Assembly (NCBI GenBank): GCA_049317545.1
Contig: JBMOIB010000002.1
Location: 53,125 to 117,124 of the forward strand
DNA length: 64,000 bases
From: REEB506 sp049317545
GTDB taxonomy: Bacteria > Pseudomonadota > Alphaproteobacteria > Caulobacterales > Aquidulcibacteraceae
Direction of reading: 5' to 3'
Shown here: piece by piece, positions 25,465-33,572 of the stretch
Layout of the letters: every line of letters begins with the position of its first letter
Numbering within the stretch: position 1 is the first letter of the stretch
The notes under the pieces: generated by a model
The model's database searches: none
Told to the model about the DNA's origin: nothing
What the model saw: only the letters and a program-made list of their open reading frames with translations
Made by a program: the position numbers and the translations under genes

Positions 25465-25880
25465 GCGTCGCGCATCAGGCTCGGCAGGTAGAGCCAGGGC
25501 CAGGCGAAAAGAACGAGGTTCGGCGCCCACCAGCCGAGATCGAAATCGCCGCTGAGCGCCCAGAACGCGATCGCCATTCCGCCCGCGACGCTGGTGAAGG
25601 CGAGCGACGCGATCGCAAGTCCCCGCCAGGCGCGCCCCGCGCGCAAAGCCGCCAGCGCCGCCAAGCCGAAAAAGCTCGCTGCAAGATCGAGCGGCGCAAA
25701 CGACCAGTTCCAGGCCACGAGCATGGGGTCGTGGTAGCCCTTGTAGAGATAGGCGGCCGGAATTTGGACCACGCCGGCCGCGGCGAGCCCGGTTACTGAC
25801 CAATAAACGATGAAGCCGACGTCGGTCACGGCCAGCAGCGGCGCAAGGCCGCGCGGCGGGCGACCTGGGCCAGCGCTCAT
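25461..25880 (-). CDS. Small polytopic membrane protein (DUF5360/YvaD-like)
   Basis: 139 aa from the ATG at 25880, which overlaps the purA stop (ATGA). Four hydrophobic segments: APLLAVTDVGFIVYWSVTGL, LDLAASFFGLAALAALRAG, GLAIASLAFTSVAGGMAIAF and APNLVLFAWPWLYLPSL, with YKGYHDPMLVAWNWSF between the first and second. This layout matches what I recall of DUF5360/YvaD proteins; no function is known. Residues upstream of 25880 in the longer frame are antisense shadow of purA. Confidence 0.7.
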   Translation of the reverse strand: MSAGPGRPPRGLAPLLAVTDVGFIVYWSVTGLAAAGVVQIPAAYLYKGYHDPMLVAWNWSFAPLDLAASFFGLAALAALRAGRAWRGLAIASLAFTSVAGGMAIAFWALSGDFDLGWWAPNLVLFAWPWLYLPSLMRDA

Positions 25881-27166
25881 GCCTGAAACGGATCGCGCAT
25901 CAGGATCACGTCGTCCCGCTCCGGGCTCGTTGACAGCATCGCCACCGGCGCGCCGATCAGCTCTTCGATGCGGCGCACGTATTTCACCGCGCGATCCGGC
26001 AGGTCCTTCCACGAGCGCGCGCCCTTGGTGCTTTCGCTCCAGCCGTCGAAATATTCGTAGACCGGCTCGACGGCCGCCTGCTCGCGCATGCCGGAGGGGA
26101 AATGATCGACTGCCCGGTCGCCGATCCGATAGCCGACGCAGATTTTCAGCGTTTCGAAGCCGTCGAGCACGTCGAGCTTCGTTAGCGCCACGCCCGCGAC
26201 GCCGCCGATCGCCAAAGTCTGGCGCACGAGAACCGCATCGAACCAGCCGCAGCGGCGTGCGCGGCCCGTGACGGTCCCGAATTCGCGCCCGCGCTCGCCG
26301 AGCCGCTTGCCGGCGTCATCGAACAATTCGGTCGGGAATGGTCCGGATCCGACGCGCGTCGTATAGGCCTTCACGATGCCGAGCACGTAGCGCAGGGCGC
26401 CCGGGCCGACGCCAGCGCCGGCGGCCGCCTGGCCTGCAACGGTGTTCGATGAGGTCACGAACGGATAGGTGCCGTGATCGACGTCGAGGAGCGCGCCCTG
26501 GGCGCCCTCGAACAAGATCCGCTTTCCCGACCGGCGCACGTCGTCCATGACGCGCCAAACCGGCTGCGCGAAAGGCAGCAGCTTCGGCGCCAGCGCCAGG
26601 AGTTCGGCCTTCAGCGCGCCGGGATCGACCGGATCGAGATCCAGGCCGCGCCGCAGCGCATCGTGGTGCGCCAGCAGGCGCGGAAGCTTGGCGTCGAGCG
26701 CTTCGGGGTCGGCGAGGTCGGCGACGCGGATCGCGCGGCGGCCGACCTTGTCTTCGTAGGCGGGGCCGATGCCGCGTCCGGTCGTGCCGATCTTGGCGTC
26801 GCCGGCCTGGCGCTCGCGGGCGGCGTCGAGGTCACGGTGCAGCGGCAGGATCAGGCAGGCGTTGTCGGCGAGGATCAGGGATTGCGGTGAAATCGCCACG
26901 CCCTGCGCGCCGATCCGTGCGATCTCGTCGAGCAGGGCCTGGGGATCTACGACGACCCCATTGCCGATAACCGAAAGCTTGCCCTGCACCACGCCGGACG
27001 GCAGCAGCGACAGCTTGTAGGTCTCATTGCCGACCACAAGCGTATGGCCGGCGTTGTGACCGCCTTGGAACCGCACCACCACATCGGCGCGGTTGCACAG
27101 CCAATCGACGATCTTGCCTTTGCCCTCGTCGCCCCATTGCGCGCCGATCACGACTACGCCGCTCAT
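25877..27166 (-). CDS. purA: Adenylosuccinate synthetase
   Basis: 429 aa, full length. Converts IMP, aspartate and GTP to adenylosuccinate, the first committed step to AMP. Signatures: VVVIGAQWGDEGKGKIVDWL (P-loop-like GDEGKGK), GGHNAGHTLV, GTTGRGIGPAYEDK, ILFEGAQGALLDVDHGTYPF, VGSGPFPTEL, GTVTGRARRCGW and LTKLDVLDGF. The ATG has GGAG 11 nt upstream. It heads an apparent operon with three small membrane-protein genes downstream, each overlapping the previous by 4 bp. Confidence 0.98.
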   Translation of the reverse strand: MSGVVVIGAQWGDEGKGKIVDWLCNRADVVVRFQGGHNAGHTLVVGNETYKLSLLPSGVVQGKLSVIGNGVVVDPQALLDEIARIGAQGVAISPQSLILADNACLILPLHRDLDAARERQAGDAKIGTTGRGIGPAYEDKVGRRAIRVADLADPEALDAKLPRLLAHHDALRRGLDLDPVDPGALKAELLALAPKLLPFAQPVWRVMDDVRRSGKRILFEGAQGALLDVDHGTYPFVTSSNTVAGQAAAGAGVGPGALRYVLGIVKAYTTRVGSGPFPTELFDDAGKRLGERGREFGTVTGRARRCGWFDAVLVRQTLAIGGVAGVALTKLDVLDGFETLKICVGYRIGDRAVDHFPSGMREQAAVEPVYEYFDGWSESTKGARSWKDLPDRAVKYVRRIEELIGAPVAMLSTSPERDDVILMRDPFQA

Positions 27167-27229
27167 TCGCTCGTCTCCATGGGGGCTCTATGCGCCCCGC
27201 CGGCCGCGGCGATCAAGGGCGCGCGCGTT

Positions 27230-27805
27230 CTATTTCGAAAGCTTGTACGCCACCCGCAGGCCGATCTGATCGACGCCCTGGTTGCGACCCTTCCCAAGAA
27301 TCTGGCCGTGGCTCAGGTGATTATAGAACACTTGACCGCTCCACGGGCCGGCAAGCTCGCGAGTGACGCCGAGCGTCGAGCGGAACAAATCACGTGAGCC
27401 GAACAAAAGGTTCTCTGAGGAAAACCGCGTCGCGCGCGGGTCGCCGTTGGCGAACGGGTTATCGACCTCACCCGAATGGATCACGTAGCCGAACCCCGGA
27501 TCGAGCGACCATTTGGCGCCGACCGGTATACGCCATTGCAGCCCGACGCCGGCGAAGCTCGTGTCGCCGGCTGTATTCAACGAGGCGATGACATAGGGCT
27601 TCGGCGCACCGGCCCAGCCGAGGAACCCCGGCGAGGCGAAATCGGCCTGGACCTCGACATTGACGCCGCCTTCGCGGCCTTCGGTCTTGGCGTTCAGCAC
27701 ACCGACGTTGTGCTTCAGCACGCCGACGTGAACGGTTTCGACCGCATACGCCTGCTGACAGGCGAGAGCTGCGACAAACAACGCGAAAGGCAAGCCAAGT
27801 CGCAT
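27230..27805 (-). CDS. PagL-like lipid A deacylase (acyloxyacyl hydrolase family)
   Basis: 191 aa with signal peptide MRLGLPFALFVAALACQQAY. The mature part is an eight-strand outer-membrane barrel ending in GLRVAYKLSK. The active-site strand is visible as VFYNHLSHGQILGKGRNQG, giving the HxS pair, then VDQIGLRV, with Asp where P. aeruginosa PagL has the catalytic Glu (from memory). PagL removes the 3-O acyl chain of lipid A and so alters outer-membrane charge and immune recognition. The Asp substitution needs checking against close homologues. Single gene between purA and serA. Confidence 0.8.
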   Translation of the reverse strand: MRLGLPFALFVAALACQQAYAVETVHVGVLKHNVGVLNAKTEGREGGVNVEVQADFASPGFLGWAGAPKPYVIASLNTAGDTSFAGVGLQWRIPVGAKWSLDPGFGYVIHSGEVDNPFANGDPRATRFSSENLLFGSRDLFRSTLGVTRELAGPWSGQVFYNHLSHGQILGKGRNQGVDQIGLRVAYKLSK

Positions 27806-27924
27806 AATCGAAATCCCCGGTCGGTCCCCGGAGGGGTGCTTACCAGGACTTCATGGTTCAAGGCGAGGGCGAACCTCTATCGCGCGCACAAGCGGCGCCG
27901 GCGCGCGATCGAGGGCCAAGGGGA

Positions 27925-29505
27925 TCAGAACGTCAGGACCTTCACGTACCGCACCTGCGGCAGCGCCTTGAGCTTGGCCAGGATATCGTCCGGAACGACC
28001 TGGTCGACGCCGACCAGGGCGATCGCATCCTCTCCGGCGGCGACCCGGCCCAGGTTGAACGTCGCGATGTTCACGCCCGCGGCGCCCAGCATCGTGCCGA
28101 GCGCGCCGATGAAGCCCGGTTTGTCGGAATTGTTGACGTACAGCATGACGGGCGCGAACGCGGCCTCGAGCGGCATGCCCTTCATTTCGACGATCTTGGG
28201 CTGCCCGGCGATCACGGCGCCGGCGAGCGTGCGCGTCGATCCGCCGGTTTTGACCTTGATCCGCACGAGGCTGTCGTAGGTCGGCGAGGTCTGGCGTTTC
28301 GACTCGGTCAAAGCGACGCCGCGCTCCTTCAGGATCGCTGGCGCGGAGACCATGTTCACGTCCTGCAGCATTGGGCGCAGAAGGCCGGCCAGCGCGGCGG
28401 CCGTCAGCGGCTTGACGTTGAGCGCGGCGACTTCGCCCTCGAACTCGATGTCGACGGCCTCCAGACCCTCGTCAGCAATCTGGCCCGCGAACTGGCCGAG
28501 CTTTTCGGCGAGCGCCGCGAACGGCTTCAGCTTCGGCGCTTCCTCGGCGGTGATCGAAGGCATGTTGAGCGCATTGGTGACCGCGCCAGAGACGAGATAA
28601 TCGCTCATCTGCTCCGCGACCTGCAGCGCGACGTTTTCCTGCGCTTCGGTCGTCGAGGCGCCGAGGTGGGGCGTCGCGGTGAAGTTGGGCGCGCCGAACA
28701 GGATGTTTTCCTTGGCGGGCTCGACGGCGAACACGTCGAATGCGGCGGCGGCCACGTGTCCGCTTTCGAGCGCCGCGCGCAGCGCCGATTCATCCACGAG
28801 GCCGCCGCGCGCGGCGTTCACGACGATGACGCCCTTCTTGGTCTTGGCGAGCGCTTCGGCGGACAGGATGTTTTTGGTCTTCTCAGTCATAGGCGTGTGC
28901 AGCGTGATGAAGTCCGCGCGCTTGAGGATGTCCTCCAGCTCGACCTTCTCCACGCCGAGCTCGACGGCGCGTTCGAGCGACAAGAACGGATCGAACGCGA
29001 TGACCTTCATTTTCAGGCCCAGAGCGCGCTCTGCCACCAGCGAGCCGATGTTGCCGCAGCCGATGACCCCGAGCGTCTTGGCGTAGAGCTCGACGCCGTT
29101 GAAGCGGTTCTTCTCCCACTTGCCGGCCTGCGTGGAGGCGTCCGCCGCGCCGATCTGGCGCGCTGCGGCGAATAGAAGCGCAATCGCATGCTCGGCGGTG
29201 GTGATGGCGTTGCCGAATGGCGTGTTCATCACCACGATGCCTTTGGCGGTGGCGGCGGGGATGTCGACATTGTCGACGCCGATGCCGGCGCGGCCGATCA
29301 CCTTCAGCTTCCCTGCGGCGGCGATGATGTCGGCTTTCACCTTCGTCGCCGAGCGGATGGCGAGGCCGTCGTAGTCGCCGATGATCGCCTTCAGTTTCGC
29401 CGCATCCGGACCAAGCTGCGGCTGGAACTCTACCTCGATGCCGCGCGCCTTGAAGATGGCGACGGCGGCCGGGGAGAGCTCATCTGAAATCAGAACTTTG
29501 GGCAT
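27925..29505 (-). CDS. serA: D-3-phosphoglycerate dehydrogenase
   Basis: 526 aa, the long form with an intervening domain and a C-terminal ACT domain. Oxidises 3-phosphoglycerate to 3-phosphohydroxypyruvate, the first step of serine synthesis. Signatures: KVLISDELSPAAVAIF, VIGRAGIGVDNVDI, TLGVIGCGNIGSLVAERAL, VNAARGGLVDE with the catalytic Arg, and TPHLGASTTEAQENVA with the catalytic His. The ACT region (VMLYVNNSDKPGFIGALGTM) is where serine feedback would act. It follows the GNAT gene by 3 bp and is the last gene of the serC operon. Confidence 0.97.
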   Translation of the reverse strand: MPKVLISDELSPAAVAIFKARGIEVEFQPQLGPDAAKLKAIIGDYDGLAIRSATKVKADIIAAAGKLKVIGRAGIGVDNVDIPAATAKGIVVMNTPFGNAITTAEHAIALLFAAARQIGAADASTQAGKWEKNRFNGVELYAKTLGVIGCGNIGSLVAERALGLKMKVIAFDPFLSLERAVELGVEKVELEDILKRADFITLHTPMTEKTKNILSAEALAKTKKGVIVVNAARGGLVDESALRAALESGHVAAAAFDVFAVEPAKENILFGAPNFTATPHLGASTTEAQENVALQVAEQMSDYLVSGAVTNALNMPSITAEEAPKLKPFAALAEKLGQFAGQIADEGLEAVDIEFEGEVAALNVKPLTAAALAGLLRPMLQDVNMVSAPAILKERGVALTESKRQTSPTYDSLVRIKVKTGGSTRTLAGAVIAGQPKIVEMKGMPLEAAFAPVMLYVNNSDKPGFIGALGTMLGAAGVNIATFNLGRVAAGEDAIALVGVDQVVPDDILAKLKALPQVRYVKVLTF

Positions 29506-29508
29506 GGG

Positions 29509-30045
29509 TCAGTCTCCAGAATTGAGCGCGCGCCAGTCGGCGCGCGAAAGGCGGTGAACGAGGCAATCATCCTCGTCGTTGAAGAGGCGTCGCCCGACGG
29601 GGCGGAAGCCGAGGCGCTGGTAGAAGCGGTGCGCGCGGTCGTTGGAGGCGAGTGGATCAATCATGACGGCCGTCACCGCTGGATCAGCGAAACAGAGCGC
29701 AAGCGCCTGCCGCATCATTTCCGTGCCGTGACCTTTTCCGAGTTCGCCGGCCTCGCCGATCCATATGTCGATCGCGCGGAGCCCGTCTTCGATCTCGCCC
29801 CAGTAATGGGTCGGTTCGCGCGCCGGATCGATGATCTGCATGGCGCCGATCGGGCGGCCATCCAGCTCGGCAACCCAGAAGCGCGACACGGCGCTGCCGG
29901 CGGCGATCTCCTCTGCCCACTCGATGCCTTCAAAGGCATTCGGAGCATCGGGATCGTCCGTCGTGGCGCCGATGACGTGCGGCTCGTGGTCCCAGCGGAT
30001 CAGCGTGGGCACGTCATCTAGCGCGGCGTGGCGGAGCGTGATCAA
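29509..30045 (-). CDS. GNAT acetyltransferase, AAC(6')-like, inside the serC-serA operon
   Basis: 178 aa. It begins ITLRHAALDDVPTLIRWDHE and shows FWVAELDGRPIGAMQIID, IDIWIGEAGELGKGHGTEMM (acetyl-CoA loop), DPLASNDRAHRFYQRLGFRP and DEDDCLVHRLSRADW. These phrases match the AAC(6') aminoglycoside acetyltransferase branch, but chromosomal relatives often have other substrates. It is placed 24 bp after serC and 3 bp before serA on the same strand, so it is expressed with serine synthesis. Resistance should not be assumed from this sequence. Confidence 0.82.
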   Translation of the reverse strand: MITLRHAALDDVPTLIRWDHEPHVIGATTDDPDAPNAFEGIEWAEEIAAGSAVSRFWVAELDGRPIGAMQIIDPAREPTHYWGEIEDGLRAIDIWIGEAGELGKGHGTEMMRQALALCFADPAVTAVMIDPLASNDRAHRFYQRLGFRPVGRRLFNDEDDCLVHRLSRADWRALNSGD

Positions 30046-30069
30046 GGCGGGTCGGCCGCGCGGGGTCGA

Positions 30070-31236
30070 TCAGCCGAGTTCAGCGACGCACGTCGCGAAG
30101 GCCCACTCGATCCAGGGGATCAGCGCCTCCACGTCGGCCTTCTCGATCGTCGCGCCGCACCAGATGCGCAGGCCCGGAGGCGCCGAGCGATACGAGGCGG
30201 CGTCGAGCGCCACGCCCTCCTTTTCGAGGAGATCGGAGAGCTTCTTGGCGAACGCCGCTTGGCCCGCATCGTCGAGCCCCGTCACGCGCGGATCAACGAT
30301 CTTCAAGCACACGCCGGTGTTCGACCAGGTCGCCGCATCGTCCGCCAGCGGTGCGATCCAGGCGGTCTTCGCCGCCCAATCGTAGAGAACCTTGGAATTG
30401 GCGTTCGCCCGCGCGATCAGCGCCTCCAGGCCGCCGATGCTCTCGCCCCACTTCAGCGTGTCGAGATAATCTTCCGTGCACAGAAGAGACGGCGTGTTGA
30501 TCGTCGACCCTTCGAACAGCTCGGCGTCGAGCTTGCCCTTCTTGGTCATGCGGAAAATCTTCGGCAGCGGCCGATCGGGCGTGAAGCTCTCCAGGCGGGC
30601 GACGGCGCGCGGCGACAGGATGATCATGCCGTGCGCGGCCTCGCCGCCCATGACCTTCTGCCAGGAATAGGTCACGACATCACATTTCGCCCAGTCGATC
30701 GGCTGGGCGAACGCCGCGCTCGTGGCGTCGTTAATCGTGATGCCCTCGCGATCGGATGCGATCCAATCGAAGTTCGGAATCTTCGCGCCGGACGTCGTGC
30801 CGTTCTGGGTGAAGATGATGTCGGCGTTTTTCCGCGCCTTGGCGAAATCCGGAAGCGCACCGTAAGGCCGCGCAACGTGCAGAGCGGCGTCGATCTTCAG
30901 CGCTTGGGCGTCCGTCACCCACTCTTCGCCGAAGCTTTCCCAAGCGAACACGTCAACGGGCCGCTCGCCGAGCATCGACCACATCGCCATCTCGACGGCG
31001 CCGGTATCGGACGCCGGCACGATCGCGACCTTGAAGTCGGCCGGCACGTCCAGGACGGTGCGCGTGCGGTCGATCGCTTCCTTGAGCTTGGCCTTGCCGG
31101 CCTTGGAGCGGTGCGAACGGCCAAGCGCCGCGCCTTCGAGCGCGGACAAGGACCAACCGGGGCGTTTTTTGGTGGGGCCCGAAGAAAAACGGGCGTCAAG
31201 CGGTTTCGTCGCCGGCTTCGGCGGAACATGCGTCAT
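30070..31236 (-). CDS. serC: Phosphoserine aminotransferase
   Basis: 388 aa from the ATG at 31236, of the alphaproteobacterial type (FSSGPTKKRPGWSL, LGRSHRSKAGKAKLKEAID). PLP lysine lies in VTYSWQKVMGGEAAHG; other marks are IVPASDTGAVEMAMWSML, TQNGTTSGAKIPN and NDATSAAFAQPIDW. It converts 3-phosphohydroxypyruvate and glutamate to phosphoserine, and also serves pyridoxal phosphate synthesis. First gene of serC-GNAT-serA. Its leader folds so that the Shine-Dalgarno GGGAG is paired (see 31238-31300). The frame upstream to 31512 is leader and noise. Confidence 0.95.
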   Translation of the reverse strand: MTHVPPKPATKPLDARFSSGPTKKRPGWSLSALEGAALGRSHRSKAGKAKLKEAIDRTRTVLDVPADFKVAIVPASDTGAVEMAMWSMLGERPVDVFAWESFGEEWVTDAQALKIDAALHVARPYGALPDFAKARKNADIIFTQNGTTSGAKIPNFDWIASDREGITINDATSAAFAQPIDWAKCDVVTYSWQKVMGGEAAHGMIILSPRAVARLESFTPDRPLPKIFRMTKKGKLDAELFEGSTINTPSLLCTEDYLDTLKWGESIGGLEALIARANANSKVLYDWAAKTAWIAPLADDAATWSNTGVCLKIVDPRVTGLDDAGQAAFAKKLSDLLEKEGVALDAASYRSAPPGLRIWCGATIEKADVEALIPWIEWAFATCVAELG

Positions 31237-31237
31237 A

Positions 31238-31300
31238 GATGTACTCCCATCCTCACAGATGGACGCCCGCCGGTGGGAGCGGGTGGCCCGCCAGCCAAAC
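31238..31300 (-). promoter_or_regulatory. Structured serC leader (possible serC RNA motif) masking the ribosome binding site
   Basis: Reading the minus strand toward serC: hairpin A is CCCGC (31283-31279) with GCGGG (31270-31266); its loop sequence TCCCA can pair with TGGGA (31249-31245), which contains the serC Shine-Dalgarno GGGAG 7 nt before the ATG. Between them CCATC/GATGG (31262-31247) forms a small hairpin. The result is a pseudoknot-like fold that would hide the ribosome binding site. A serC-associated RNA motif is known in alphaproteobacteria (Rfam serC); identity to it is my inference. Confidence 0.55.
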
Positions 31301-31419
31301 ACGGGATTTTGCCCGCGCGCGCAAGCGGATTTTCGTGGCCGCCTCAGCAAACAGCTGGATCCGACCGGAAACGTCCGTCTCGTTTGTCGCCGCCGCGACC
31401 GGCGTGCTACGCGGCCCCG

Positions 31420-32319
31420 ATGGGCGCCGGCAAACAACTCGATTGGATCATCCTTTTTGCGCTCGTCGCGGTCTGGGGGTCGGCTTTCGCCGGGCTGAAG
31501 ATTGCGGCCCATGAAATTGCGCCGGCCTGGATCGTCGCCGTGCGGCTCGTCATTGGATCCGCGCTGTTGGTGGCCTGCGCGCCGCTCGCCGGCGAGAAGA
31601 TCCCTTCCTTTTCCAACCCCGCCTGGCGCACCTATGCGAGCATCGGCGTCTTCGGCACCGCGGCGCCGTTCTTCCTGTTCGCCTGGGCGAGCGGGCGCAT
31701 GGATTCCACGATCGTTGCGATCTGCAATGGCGCCTCGCCCTTCTTCACCGCGGCGCTTTCGGCGGTGATGCTGCGCGAAACATTAGGCGTTCGCCGGATC
31801 GTCGGCGTGGCGCTCGGCTTTGGCGGTCTCGTTTTGCTCGCGCTGCCGGACGCCGGCGCAGCGAGCGCGCAGGCGCAAACGCTGGGCGTGCTCGCCGGAC
31901 TGTTGGGCGCGGCCGGCTATGCCTACGCCAATGTCGCGACCAAGAACGCACCGCCGGTTGGGCCGATCACCGCTGCGGCGATGTTCAGCCTCGTCGGCGC
32001 TGCGCTCGCCGTTCCGGTCGCGCTGGCGACCAGCCCGCCGCCCTGGTCAGCCTCATGGCCGGCGCTGACGTCGGTCGTCGCGCTGGGGATCGGGCCGTCC
32101 GGCTTCGCATCGATCGGCTACATCGTGCTGATCCGTCGCCGCGGGCCGCTGTTCACAGCCTATTCGACCTATCTGATGCCGCTTTGGGCCGCGGGCGTCG
32201 GCATCCTGTTCCTCGGCGAGCGTCCGGGCGCGGAAGCGGCTTTGGCTATGGGCTTGGTTCTGGCCGGGCTCGCCATATCCTCGTCGACCGCGCGGCCCAA
32301 GATCACAGTTTCAGAATGA
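31420..32319 (+). CDS. EamA/DMT-superfamily transporter
   Basis: 299 aa with ten hydrophobic segments in two EamA repeats: LFALVAVWGSAFAGLKIA, AVRLVIGSALLVACAPLAG, TAAPFFLFAWASGRMDSTIV, GASPFFTAALSAVMLRETLG in the first half; GVLAGLLGAAGYAYANVATK and STYLMPLWAAGVGILFLGER in the second. The repeat ends (LRETLGVRR, LGERPGAEA) are diagnostic. Family members export amino acids, nucleotides or drugs; the substrate is not predictable here. It is divergent from serC, which makes amino-acid export conceivable. The 3' end overlaps the convergent oxidoreductase gene by 17 bp. Confidence 0.88.
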   Translation: MGAGKQLDWIILFALVAVWGSAFAGLKIAAHEIAPAWIVAVRLVIGSALLVACAPLAGEKIPSFSNPAWRTYASIGVFGTAAPFFLFAWASGRMDSTIVAICNGASPFFTAALSAVMLRETLGVRRIVGVALGFGGLVLLALPDAGAASAQAQTLGVLAGLLGAAGYAYANVATKNAPPVGPITAAAMFSLVGAALAVPVALATSPPPWSASWPALTSVVALGIGPSGFASIGYIVLIRRRGPLFTAYSTYLMPLWAAGVGILFLGERPGAEAALAMGLVLAGLAISSSTARPKITVSE

Positions 32320-33280
32320 TCTTTCCCGCATGCGCGCCTTGCGCCATGCGCGAATGCGCTTCTTCGACGCGCGAAATCGGGAAAACCATGTCGATCACCG
32401 GCTTCAGGCGGCCTTTCTCGATCCATGGCCAGACGTGCGCCTCGATCGCAGCCCCGAGGCGGGCCTTTTCCGGCGTCGACCGCGGCCGCAGCGTCGAGCC
32501 GGTAATCGTCAACCGCTTACGCATGACGACCGAAAGGTCGATTTCCGCCCGCGGGCCCTGCAGGAAGGCGATGTAGGCGAGGCGGCCGCGCTCGCGCAGG
32601 ACCTCGATGTTGCGCGCGAGATAGGGCGCGCCAACCATGTCCAGGATCACGTCAACGCCGCCGCGTTCGGCCAGGATCGCGCCGTAATCTTCGTCCTTGT
32701 AGTTGATCGCGCGGTCGGCCCCCAGCCTTGCGCAGAGGGCGCATTTTGCGGCGTCCCCGGCGGTCGCATAGACCTGTGCGCCATGGGCGGCGGCCATCTG
32801 GATGGCGGTGGTGCCGATGCCGCTTGCGCCGCCATGGACCAGGAAGCGCTCGCCCGGCTTCAAGGCGGCGTCCTCGAACACGTTCGCCCAAACGGTGAAG
32901 ACGGTCTCCGGCAGGCCGGCGGCTTCTTCCAGCGAGAGGGTCGACGGCGCCGGCAGGACCTGGCCTCCGGGCGCCACCGCATAGGGGGCGTAGCCGCCGC
33001 CATTGAGGAGCGCCGTCACCTTGTCGCCGATGCGCCACCGCTGCGTGCCCTCGCCGACGGCTGCGATCTCGCCGGCCGCTTCAAGGCCGAGAATGTCGGA
33101 GGCCCCCGGCGGCGGCGGATAGAACCCACCGCGCTGGAGGAGATCGGGCCTGTTGATCCCCGCGGCTTCGACCTTAATCAGGACTTCGCCCGGACCGGGC
33201 GACGGAACAGGCCGCTCTTCGAAAAACAGGGGCTCGCGGGGCTTGTGCCCAACAACGCGCATCGTCCCAGAAACAGCCAT
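32303..33280 (-). CDS. NAD(P)H quinone oxidoreductase (QOR, MDR superfamily)
   Basis: 325 aa from the ATG at 33280. GroES-like N-terminal domain (GPGEVLIKVEAAGINRPDLL, RGGFYPPPPGASDILGLEAA) and Rossmann domain with VHGGASGIGTTAIQMA. DMVGAPYLARNIEVL and LTITGSTLRPRSTPEKARL are PIG3/QOR-type phrases. Catalytic-zinc ligands of alcohol dehydrogenases are absent, consistent with quinone or enone reduction using NADPH. The longer frame to 33688 overlaps the DUF1192 gene and is rejected. Divergent from DUF1192 with 70 bp between starts. Confidence 0.9.
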   Translation of the reverse strand: MAVSGTMRVVGHKPREPLFFEERPVPSPGPGEVLIKVEAAGINRPDLLQRGGFYPPPPGASDILGLEAAGEIAAVGEGTQRWRIGDKVTALLNGGGYAPYAVAPGGQVLPAPSTLSLEEAAGLPETVFTVWANVFEDAALKPGERFLVHGGASGIGTTAIQMAAAHGAQVYATAGDAAKCALCARLGADRAINYKDEDYGAILAERGGVDVILDMVGAPYLARNIEVLRERGRLAYIAFLQGPRAEIDLSVVMRKRLTITGSTLRPRSTPEKARLGAAIEAHVWPWIEKGRLKPVIDMVFPISRVEEAHSRMAQGAHAGKIILKL

Positions 33281-33350
33281 TTTGATCCTCTGTAATCCGT
33301 GTTGGGACAGCGTAAGATGGACGCCGCGCCAAAGGAACCGCGAGCTCGCT

Positions 33351-33533
33351 ATGATCGAAGAAGAACGCCCGCAACCGAAATCGACGCCCCTCGATGGGCT
33401 CTCGATTGAGGAGCTCGAAGCGAAAATTACTCTCCTGAAAGGGGAAATCACGCGTTGCGAGGAACTCGTCGCGCGCAAAAAGGCCCATTTGTCCGCCGCA
33501 GCCGACCTGTTCGGCCCGCGGTCTTCATCGTAA
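33351..33533 (+). CDS. DUF1192 small protein
   Basis: 60 aa: an N-terminal acidic/Pro segment, then LDGLSIEELEAKITLLKGEI and a helical stretch RCEELVARKKAHLSAA, ending ADLFG. This is the usual appearance of DUF1192, a short coiled-coil protein found across alphaproteobacteria. Function unknown. It lies 39 bp upstream of rcdA on the same strand; this pairing could point to cell-cycle or proteolysis functions, but that is inference. Confidence 0.85.
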   Translation: MIEEERPQPKSTPLDGLSIEELEAKITLLKGEITRCEELVARKKAHLSAAADLFGPRSSS

Positions 33534-33572
33534 ACGCGGCGTGTCGTTCCGCGAGGCCCGAGGTTTGCACGC

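Noticed and set aside
27853..29175. 440-codon plus-strand open frame opposite serA
   Set aside because: Arg/Gly-rich antisense shadow of serA with no independent evidence.
30028..31419. Plus-strand open frame extending the EamA transporter by about 460 residues
   Set aside because: The extension is antisense to serC and lacks any domain; the transporter starts naturally at the ATG at 31420 with its first membrane helix.
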